Shown: in pieces, positions 1 through 4,523 of the stretch
Numbering within the stretch: the stretch's first letter is position 1
Layout: every line of letters starts with the position of its first letter
Source of the DNA: Achromobacter sp.
GTDB taxonomy: Bacteria > Pseudomonadota > Gammaproteobacteria > Burkholderiales > Burkholderiaceae_B
DNA: 5,443 nt
Reading direction: 5' to 3'
NCBI GenBank assembly: GCA_003454835.1
Contig: DMTA01000025.1
Location: forward strand, 1 to 5,443
The notes under the pieces: generated by a model
Seen by the model: only the letters and a program-made list of their open reading frames with translations
Told to the model about the DNA's origin: nothing
Databases searched by the model: none
Made by a program: the position numbers and the translations under genes

Positions 1-280
1 CCCCCGCACTGCCGCAGCCCGCACCCTGCCCGGGTCCTGTGGACATGGCGCTGACCCACGCCGCCTGCGACAGCGCCGATTCGCGTCCCGCTTCCGCCCG
101 CGCCGCGAGCGACGCGGTGCCCGGCTGCCATTGCAGGATCTTGCGCGCGCCATCCTGCGCGGCAAGCGTCACGGAATGCTGCGCGGCGACCACCAGGGAA
201 TACGTCAGGATCCCGTAGAACACCAGGAAGAACACCACGAATACCAGGGCGAATTCCACGGAATAAGCGCCGCGCTGAAG
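1..280 (-). CDS. tadE: TadE-like pseudopilin of the Flp/Tad pilus (partial, runs off left edge; start unresolved)
   Basis: In the frame that reads leftwards from about 280, the protein begins LQRGAYSVEFALVFVVFF, continues through a hydrophobic helix (FLVFYGILTYSLVVAAQ) and then QDGARKILQW, and stays open to the window edge. This is the N-terminal pattern of TadE/TadF/TadG-like proteins: a type IVb prepilin-like cleavage site (QRG then AYSVEF, Glu at +5), a single membrane helix, then an exported domain, which is cut off here. The family is inferred to be processed by the CpaA peptidase encoded just upstream and to act in assembly of the Flp pilus. Its start is a problem: reading back into cpaA (to about position 420) I find no ATG, GTG or TTG in this frame. 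The nearest ATG (303-305) lies in another frame. The annotated right end is therefore only the first conserved residue. A frameshift, a deletion at the cpaA junction or an unusual start codon are all possible. The family call is fairly secure, the gene boundary is not. Confidence 0.78.
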
Positions 281-726
281 GCGGCCAGCCCCAGATACGC
301 GGCATAGGGAATCTGGCGCGCGCGGTTGCTCAATGCCCAGATGCCCGACACGGCCAGATACAGCAGGCTGTGCAGGCCAGCCAGCACGCTCGCGAAGACC
401 AGCGTCACCATCAGCGGCGCAAAGCCCAGCAGCAGCCCGAGCACGGCGATGGCCTTGATATCGCCCGCCCCCATCAGACGCCAGCGCCAAAGCGGCAGGA
501 ATAGCGCCGCCGTCAGAAAACCGGCCAGCGTCGGCAGCCATCCGCTCCATCGCGGCGGATAGGCCCAGCCGGGCGCCAGCAAGGCGGCCAGCAGCCAAAG
601 CAGTTGCGCCGCGAGTCCCGCGACGATGAGCCGGTTGGGGACGCGGCGATGACGCAGATCGCCATGGATCAGCGCCAGAATCCAGCATGTGAACAACAGC
701 CACCACAGCAACACCCCTGGATACAA
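205..726 (-). CDS. cpaA: Flp/Tad prepilin peptidase (CpaA/TadV, aspartic peptidase family A24)
   Basis: Inner-membrane aspartic protease expected to cut the leader from the Flp pilin and the TadE-like pseudopilin encoded beside it. Starting at TTG 726 gives 173 residues, normal for this short family, which lacks the N-terminal methylase domain of PilD. The two catalytic Asp motifs are visible: GDLRHRRVPN with Asp at residue 23, and MGAGDIK with Asp at residue 89. Most of the rest is hydrophobic helices. I chose TTG 726 because GGAAGG (734-739) lies 7 nt upstream. The frame is open to another TTG at 795, but that adds an unhelpful WRACR-type tail in front of the first helix. The last ~18 residues (PWNSPWYSW..CSSWCSTGS) are read in a different frame over the start of the TadE-like gene and do not look like a normal CpaA end, so the true C-terminus may have been altered by an indel near 205-300. 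It lies 142 bp after the pilin gene and is probably in the same operon. Confidence 0.9.
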   Translation of the reverse strand: MYPGVLLWWLLFTCWILALIHGDLRHRRVPNRLIVAGLAAQLLWLLAALLAPGWAYPPRWSGWLPTLAGFLTAALFLPLWRWRLMGAGDIKAIAVLGLLLGFAPLMVTLVFASVLAGLHSLLYLAVSGIWALSNRARQIPYAAYLGLAAFSAALIPWNSPWYSWCSSWCSTGS

Positions 727-733
727 GGCTAGA

Positions 734-739
734 CCTTCC
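734..739 (-). promoter_or_regulatory. Ribosome binding site fixing the TTG start of cpaA
   Basis: On the minus strand this reads GGAAGG, 7 nt before TTG 724-726. It is the only good Shine-Dalgarno match near the first membrane helix and decides the choice of a TTG start. Confidence 0.6.
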
Positions 740-808
740 AAAAATCCGGTAACTCGACAGGCGCGCCATGGCGGACGCAGCCCCCCTGCAATCAAACAGT
801 GCCGGGCT

Positions 809-823
809 GCGGCGTTGCGCCGC
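809..823. other. Small GC-rich hairpin in the pilin-cpaA gap
   Basis: GCGGCG and CGCCGC form a perfect 6-bp stem around a 3-nt loop, 46 bp past the pilin stop codon in the 142-bp gap before cpaA. No T-tract follows on the minus strand, so it is not a classical terminator. A stem-loop here could stabilise the 3' end of pilin mRNA or lower expression of the downstream genes, as is common after highly expressed pilin genes; that role is inference. GC-rich DNA makes chance hairpins frequent. Confidence 0.3.
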
Positions 824-868
824 GGCGGTCAGGCCACCGAGCCGCCACGGCGCGTGTCCGCTCGCGCC

Positions 869-1081
869 TCAGCCGGCGCCGCCTGCCGGCGGGGTGGTGC
901 CGGTACCTGCCTTGGCGTTGTCCAGCTTCGTGCCAAGGTCCTCGAACATGCCTTTTAAGGAACCGGTAAAGGCGCCCACCGCCACAATGAGGGCCACCGC
1001 CACCATGCCGGCGATCAGCCCGTACTCGAGGGCGGTGATGCCATCTTCGTCATTCCAGAACCGCGCAAGTGTTGCTTTCAT
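869..1081 (-). CDS. flp: Flp-type (class IVb) major pilin precursor
   Basis: Encodes a 70-residue prepilin, the usual size for Flp pilins. The leader is short and hydrophilic (MKATLARFWNDEDG) and the cleavage motif is clear: cut after Gly14, then ITALEYGLIA with Glu at +5 and Tyr at +6, the Flp signature. One hydrophobic helix follows (about residues 21-39), then a short amphipathic part (MFEDLGTKLDNAKAG) and a Gly/Pro-rich tail. The leader is expected to be removed by the CpaA peptidase encoded downstream, and the mature subunit polymerises into Flp/Tad pili used for surface attachment. The start at 1081 is supported by GGAG (1088-1091) 6 nt upstream and by the leader length. A longer open frame extends upstream to about 1327, but it overlaps the MHYT gene out of frame and is not credible. 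The gene begins 34 bp after the MHYT gene on the same strand. Confidence 0.97.
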   Translation of the reverse strand: MKATLARFWNDEDGITALEYGLIAGMVAVALIVAVGAFTGSLKGMFEDLGTKLDNAKAGTGTTPPAGGAG

Positions 1082-1115
1082 ATCAAGCTCCATGGGCATC
1101 GATTGAAGGGTCCCG

Positions 1116-1946
1116 CTAACCCGGCCCCGGCGAGGCCCCCGGGGATCTCCCCGAAACCTCGCCAGGCGCCGATTCAATGATTGAGTCGATGCGCTGCGCC
1201 ATGCGCGCGCGAAAGCGTTGCGAAGCCCGCTGCAGATGCCAGCGCATAAGCAGCAAGGTAACGATGGACAAGGCGAATGCGATATACGGCAGCATGGCGC
1301 CTCCGATATACCCGCCGGCCGGGTCATTGGCGGCGGTACAGATAACCGCGCCGGCGGCCGCGCCCGTGTAATGCATGCCGCATACCGCGACGGCCATCAA
1401 TATGGCGGCGCCGATGCGCTGGCGTTCGTTTTGCGTATTAAATGCGAGCCAGAGCGCGGCAGTGGCCGCAATCACGGCGATCAGCACCGATAACACCACG
1501 AGCGGCAGATTCCAGAGCAGCACCGCCGGCATGCGCGCGGCGCTCATCCCGACATAATGCATGGACGCGACGCCGAAGCCCGCGGCGCAGCCGCCGATCA
1601 GGCACCGAATAAAAGTGAACCGATCCCGGCCGACATACCAGAAGGCCCAACCGGAAAAGCCGGCGGCAACCATAAAGCTGAGTATGGTCAGGCCTGTCTG
1701 ATAACCGACTTCGAAAGGCAGGTTCTGAGCCAGCATGCCAATGAAATGCATGCTCCAGATCCCCACGCCGCCCATCGCCACCGCGCCGATGACGACATAG
1801 CCGAGGCGGATCTCGCCGTCCTGCGTTTCGGCGCGGATGCCCGCCGCCGCCAGCAGGGCAACGTACGAGCCCAGGGCTGCGATCAGGAACGACAGCGCGA
1901 CCAGGCCGCTATTGAAGGAGAGCGGGACGACGTCGCCCGGGCTCAT
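1116..1946 (-). CDS. Stand-alone MHYT-domain integral membrane sensor protein
   Basis: A 276-residue inner-membrane protein with about seven hydrophobic segments (roughly 15-35, 49-72, 84-105, 113-136, 142-168, 178-202, 217-234) and a short basic, then Gly/Pro-rich C-terminal tail. It carries the three repeats that define the MHYT domain: SMHFIGM (His67), SMHYVGM (His130) and GMHYTGA (His192). In the family the Met and His residues are proposed to bind a metal, probably copper, and to sense a diatomic gas such as O2, CO or NO; that is family knowledge and was not tested here. Most relatives fuse MHYT to GGDEF/EAL or histidine kinase domains. This one has no output domain, so any signal must pass to a partner. 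The start at 1946 is chosen for AAGGAG (1952-1957) 5 nt upstream and a good first helix. The frame is open upstream to about 2215, but with codons (TTA, ATA, CGA) unlike the gene. It sits 34 bp before flp on the same strand, so co-transcription with the pilus genes is likely. Confidence 0.92.
   Translation of the reverse strand: MSPGDVVPLSFNSGLVALSFLIAALGSYVALLAAAGIRAETQDGEIRLGYVVIGAVAMGGVGIWSMHFIGMLAQNLPFEVGYQTGLTILSFMVAAGFSGWAFWYVGRDRFTFIRCLIGGCAAGFGVASMHYVGMSAARMPAVLLWNLPLVVLSVLIAVIAATAALWLAFNTQNERQRIGAAILMAVAVCGMHYTGAAAGAVICTAANDPAGGYIGGAMLPYIAFALSIVTLLLMRWHLQRASQRFRARMAQRIDSIIESAPGEVSGRSPGASPGPG
1129..1163. repeat. Nested inverted repeat at the 3' end of the MHYT gene
   Basis: Outer arms GGCGAGG (1129-1135) and CCTCGCC (1157-1163) enclose an inner dyad GGGGA/TCCCC (1141-1152). 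Together they can fold into one interrupted stem within the last codons of the MHYT gene, just before its TAG stop (1116-1118) and about 48 bp before the pilin start. No T-tract follows on the minus strand, so intrinsic termination is unlikely. It could act as an mRNA processing or stability element between sensor and pilin. It also explains part of the Gly/Pro-rich protein tail. Confidence 0.35.
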
Positions 1947-2294
1947 GAAAGCTCCTTGTATGGCGACCAGCGGCGGTTTTCCGCGGCCGGCGGGTAATGC
2001 CAGTACGTCTCGCAGTATTTCCCAGCCATTTGAATCTCCGGGGCGGGTCCACACATTTTGCGTTTTTTTGATACGTAGCCTTAGTTTATATATTGCTAAA
2101 TCATACGCATCAGGGTTTCCACTGAATTTCGCAATGTTGCGACACACCAGATGTAACGGATACTCCAAACTTCGAGGGAATCGTATAAAAACCGCTCGAA
2201 TCTCGCTTATCTTTCAGCGAAATAATTAATGGGGACATTGGATTCAACCAGCACAAGGCACATATTGCACGTCATACAACCTGGGTTTGAAATT

Positions 2295-2316
2295 TATTGT
2301 CATTGTTCAGACAATA
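2295..2316. promoter_or_regulatory. Perfect inverted repeat, possible operator upstream of the TpsB gene
   Basis: TATTGTC (2295-2301) and GACAATA (2310-2316) form a perfect 7-bp inverted repeat with an 8-bp spacer, so the half-site centres are about 1.5 helical turns apart, as for many dimeric repressors. It overlaps the -35 region of the promoter proposed for the downstream gene, where a bound protein would block RNA polymerase. The arms contain no long GC stem and no T-tract, so a terminator is unlikely. I do not recognise the regulator. Confidence 0.45.
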
Positions 2317-2331
2317 CTGGCACCATATAAA
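2303..2331 (+). promoter_or_regulatory. Candidate sigma-70-type promoter for the TpsB gene
   Basis: TTGTTC (2303-2308) and TATAAA (2326-2331) are separated by 17 bp and lie about 95 bp before the ATG at 2427. The -10 box is good, the -35 box matches the consensus only in its first three bases. Transcription would start near 2338. This is the best pair in the AT-rich gap, but chance matches are common in such sequence. Confidence 0.4.
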
Positions 2332-2426
2332 CCGCGTTAAACGCAACTGTCCATTACTGGTGACGCAACGCTTTACCACTCGATACGCGATCTTCATCGG
2401 CTCGGCATTCACATGAGCAGGCAGAA

Positions 2427-4154
2427 ATGAAAGATAAAAAGGGCACACGAGTGAAGATTCAGGGCGGGCCGTTGGCCCTGGCCCTGTTTTGCCTGATGGC
2501 AACGGGCTCGCCTGCCCGAGCGGAGGGGCCGTTGCGGGGCAATCCCGTGGACGCCCTGCCGCGGCTGGAACGCCCGCCATCGGCAAGACAGCCGCCGCCG
2601 GTCGTTCAAACGGTCACCCCGGAGCAACTGGCTTTGCAGGCCCGGCTGGCGCAACGGATTGTGCCGCGCAACTTCGATGTCACCGGCGTGCGCGCCATTC
2701 CGTTCGAGGAAGTGTCCGCCGTGCTCGCCCCGCTGGCGGGTAAGGAAATCAGCCTGGGCGAACTGGTCGCCCAGGTGGACAAGATCACGCAGCTCTACCG
2801 CGACAAGGGCTATCCCCTGTCTTTTGCGCTGGTGCAGAACCAGACGTTCGCTAACGGGCTGGTCGTGGTGACGGTGGTTGAGGGCTATATCGCCAATGTG
2901 CGGATCGACGGCGACATCGACAATGCGCAGGATCGGCTTGAAGCGCTGGCCGCGCCGATGCTGGCCGAACGGCCGCTCAGCCAGGCCACGCTTGAGCGCC
3001 AATTGAACCTCATGCGCACGGTGCCGGGCGTCAGATTCACGCCCAGTCTGGACCTGCCCCGCCGCGCGGACGGCGCCACAGAATTGTCGCTGACCGCCAG
3101 CCGGCAGCCCGTCAACCTGAGCGGCGACATCGCGGACCTGGGCACCGGCATGCAGCCCGTGGTGAACGTCACGACGAACAGCCTGACGCCATTGGGCGAA
3201 CAGGTGAAGCTGACTGCGGCGGTGCCCTTCAATACCGACGACGTTAAATATGTGTCCGGCGAAATCCGGGTGCCAATCGGCGCGAATGGCCTGTCGGTCA
3301 AGGTAGACGGTTATTACTACGACGCGCGTCCGCAGGACGACGCGATCGAACTGCTGGGTTTTGATCGCCGGGTAAAAAACGACCGCATCGGCGTCGGCGT
3401 CAGTTACCCGTTTCTGTTGAACAACCGGCGTTCACTGACTGGCACATTGGGGGTATATGCCGCCAATTCCAAAGACCGATACGAGGCCCGCGAATCCGAT
3501 CGGTGGTTGCAGCAAGATGCACAGGTGCGCGCCGCCACAGCCGAAATGCGATATATCCAGGTATCCGAAACCAAAGCGACGGACGTCACACTGACAGTCG
3601 CCAAGGGGTTTGACGCCGCGGGCGCAAAAAAGGATATCTCGACCAACTATGGTTATTCCGCGACGCCGCTGCTGGACCTGGACTTCACCCGCTACAACCT
3701 GAACGCCCGGCAGACCTTTGTGCTGCCCCAGCAGTTCGGGCTGGTTTTCTCCGGCGCCGGCCAGTATTCCAGCAATATCCTCCCCTCCTCCGAACAGATC
3801 TCCTTTGGCAGCTGGCGGTTTGCCATGGGCTATCCGCAGGGGGAGCAGAGTGGGGACAAAGGCGTTGGCGTGTCGGCGGAGATCAATCGCCGCTTCGGCG
3901 TGGGCTGGACATACCTTTCCAGCGTGCAGCCCTACGCCTTGGTCGACTACGCGCGCACCTGGTACAACAACAAGGACCTGCAGACGTTGAATAACCGGCA
4001 CCTGTCGTCCGTGGCGCTGGGTGTGCGGATTACCGACGACAAGCATTATTTGTTTGACTTCAACGTGGCCAAGCCGGTGGGATCGGCCACCGTCAACAAC
4101 GATCGCGACGTCCGCTTCAATGCCAACTACTCGCTGTTCTGGGACGCGCTGTAA
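2427..4154 (+). CDS. TpsB-type outer-membrane transporter of two-partner secretion (ShlB/FhaC/HecB family)
   Basis: A complete 575-residue protein, close to FhaC and ShlB in length, expected to form an outer-membrane beta-barrel that exports a large TpsA exoprotein. In order: a Sec signal peptide (hydrophobic LALALFCLMA, cleavage after PARA at residue 32); a proline-rich linker with a short helix (about 33-80); a first POTRA domain starting FDVTGVRAIPFEEV (about 83-160, with RDKGYPLSFALV inside); a second POTRA-like domain (about 161-235, LSQATLERQLNLMRTVPGV); then a barrel of alternating strands to the end (RFNANYSLFWDAL). The loop-6 motif, usually VRGY/F, reads AMGY here (residues 466-469, after SWRF), so the conserved Arg is shifted or lost. 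ATG 2427 has only a weak site (AGG, 5 nt away). GTG 2451 has a better AAAAAGGG 7 nt upstream and would leave a shorter signal peptide, so it is a real alternative. No TpsA gene lies in the window; a terminator follows immediately. Confidence 0.95.
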   Translation: MKDKKGTRVKIQGGPLALALFCLMATGSPARAEGPLRGNPVDALPRLERPPSARQPPPVVQTVTPEQLALQARLAQRIVPRNFDVTGVRAIPFEEVSAVLAPLAGKEISLGELVAQVDKITQLYRDKGYPLSFALVQNQTFANGLVVVTVVEGYIANVRIDGDIDNAQDRLEALAAPMLAERPLSQATLERQLNLMRTVPGVRFTPSLDLPRRADGATELSLTASRQPVNLSGDIADLGTGMQPVVNVTTNSLTPLGEQVKLTAAVPFNTDDVKYVSGEIRVPIGANGLSVKVDGYYYDARPQDDAIELLGFDRRVKNDRIGVGVSYPFLLNNRRSLTGTLGVYAANSKDRYEARESDRWLQQDAQVRAATAEMRYIQVSETKATDVTLTVAKGFDAAGAKKDISTNYGYSATPLLDLDFTRYNLNARQTFVLPQQFGLVFSGAGQYSSNILPSSEQISFGSWRFAMGYPQGEQSGDKGVGVSAEINRRFGVGWTYLSSVQPYALVDYARTWYNNKDLQTLNNRHLSSVALGVRITDDKHYLFDFNVAKPVGSATVNNDRDVRFNANYSLFWDAL

Positions 4155-4167
4155 CGGTCAACACTGG

Positions 4168-4187
4168 CCCGGCGCAGTTATGCCGGG
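4168..4187. repeat. Short hairpin just after the TpsB stop codon
   Basis: CCCGGC (4168-4173) and GCCGGG (4182-4187) form a 6-bp stem with an 8-nt loop, 13 nt after the stop codon and directly before the stronger terminator stem. It may help protect the mRNA end. No T-tract follows. Confidence 0.35.
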
Positions 4188-4189
4188 AT

Positions 4190-4223
4190 AATGAAAACGC
4201 CCGTTCCGACGGGCGTTTTCATT
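4190..4223 (+). terminator. Strong stem-loop terminator after the TpsB gene
   Basis: A perfect 15-bp stem, AATGAAAACGCCCGT (4190-4204) against ACGGGCGTTTTCATT (4209-4223), closes a TCCG loop 35 bp past the TAA stop. The GC core is followed by TTTT within the descending arm and preceded by AAAA in the ascending arm, as in Rho-independent terminators, so it could work in both directions. It separates the TpsB transcript from the downstream lipoprotein gene. Confidence 0.9.
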
Positions 4224-4240
4224 GCGCGACAGGCGCCAAT

Positions 4241-4303
4241 GTTACGTAACGCCGCACGTAACGCCCGCCGTAACGTTACGTCGGATGAACGGTTTTCCGT
4301 AAC
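4241..4303. promoter_or_regulatory. Array of GTAAC/GTTAC half-sites with two perfect palindromes
   Basis: Six half-sites lie in 63 bp: the palindrome GTTACGTAAC (4241-4250), a single CGTAACG (4257-4263), the 12-bp palindrome CGTAACGTTACG (4269-4280) and a single CGTAAC (4298-4303). The first three GTAAC copies begin at 4246, 4258 and 4270, exactly 12 bp apart. Clustered dyads of this kind usually bind a dimeric transcription factor at several positions. They sit roughly 170-235 bp before the start site expected from the sigma-54-like promoter, a usual distance for activator (enhancer) sites. The regulator is unknown to me, and the terminator upstream makes a role for the lipoprotein gene more likely than for the TpsB gene. 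Confidence 0.5.
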
Positions 4304-4449
4304 AGTCGCAGCCTCGCCGCCATCTCAAAACATCGATTATCAGGATCCGGGGAAAAACCCTTAAATCTCTGCGTACGCGCCTGAAAATAAAGGATATTTC
4401 TGGCGTCAACATTACCGAAACCGTCGTTTTACATCGGAGTTGAAAAATC

Positions 4450-4466
4450 TTGGCATGGTTTGTGCA
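4450..4466 (+). promoter_or_regulatory. Candidate sigma-54 (RpoN) promoter for the lipoprotein gene
   Basis: TTGGCATG-GTTT-GTGCA fits the sigma-54 pattern TTGGCACG-N4-TTGCA with two differences: T for C in the -24 box and G for T in the -12 box. The invariant GG (4452-4453) and GC (4464-4465) are present with the required 10-bp spacing. Transcription would begin near 4477, leaving a leader of about 47 nt. There is no competing sigma-70-like pair that I would rank higher close to the gene. Confidence 0.5.
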
Positions 4467-4479
4467 TCAGGAAGCGTAC

Positions 4480-4498
4480 CGGGTTGTTTCAAAACCCG
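4480..4498 (+). other. Hairpin in the 5' leader of the lipoprotein mRNA
   Basis: CGGGTT (4480-4485) pairs with AACCCG (4493-4498) around a 7-nt loop, 12 nt ahead of the AAAGGAG ribosome binding site. If transcription starts near 4477 the hairpin would be at the very 5' end of the message, where such structures protect mRNA from decay. It leaves the ribosome binding site free. Confidence 0.4.
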
Positions 4499-4510
4499 AT
4501 TCTTCCAGCC

Positions 4511-4517
4511 AAAGGAG
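4511..4517 (+). promoter_or_regulatory. Strong ribosome binding site of the lipoprotein gene
   Basis: AAAGGAG lies 6 nt before ATG 4524. It fixes the start and suggests efficient translation. Confidence 0.85.
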
Positions 4518-4523
4518 TTCGTC

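Larger units (their letters stand above)
1947..2426. other. Divergent intergenic region, AT-rich in its centre
   Basis: This 480-bp region separates the leftward MHYT/pilus genes from the rightward TpsB gene and must hold promoters for both. From about 2050 to 2400 it is visibly richer in A and T than the flanking genes. For the rightward side, a promoter-like pair and an inverted repeat are listed separately. For the leftward side I see only a weak candidate: TATGAT on the minus strand (2100-2105), without a convincing -35 partner. I found no RNA gene. The leftward frame stays open through 1947 to about 2215 but probably does not code. Confidence 0.6.
4155..4523. other. Intergenic region between the TpsB and lipoprotein genes
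   Basis: This 369-bp gap holds, from left to right: the two hairpins ending TpsB transcription, the GTAAC/GTTAC half-site array (4241-4303), an unremarkable stretch (about 4304-4440) with an AT-rich patch near 4355-4440, a sigma-54-like promoter (4450-4466), a leader hairpin (4480-4498) and a ribosome binding site (4511-4517). Its one small open frame with an ATG (4239-4364, 41 codons) overlaps the half-site array and is probably not a gene. I see no RNA gene here. Confidence 0.6.

Noticed and set aside
869..1327. Extended 152-residue version of the Flp pilin
   Set aside because: The extra N-terminus overlaps the MHYT gene out of frame. The ATG at 1081 has a good ribosome binding site and gives the normal leader length.
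1557..1997. Plus-strand open frame opposite the MHYT gene (also 1837-2229)
   Set aside because: It lies antisense to a gene with seven membrane helices and three MHYT motifs; its product is charged and low in complexity, with no start signal.
2100..2105. TATGAT on the minus strand as the promoter of the MHYT/flp cluster
   Set aside because: No acceptable -35 box lies 16-18 bp upstream, so it is too weak to list as a promoter.
2409..3002. Open frames on the minus strand within the TpsB gene (also 2885-3301, 3432-4046)
   Set aside because: The plus-strand frame codes for a clear, full-length TpsB; the reverse frames are composition shadows with no family features.
4239..4364. 41-codon open frame, M-L-R-N-A-A-R-N..., in the intergenic gap
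   Set aside because: It has a weak ribosome binding site, its RN repeats are explained by the palindromic DNA array, and no family is recognised. It is kept only as the alternative reading of the array.
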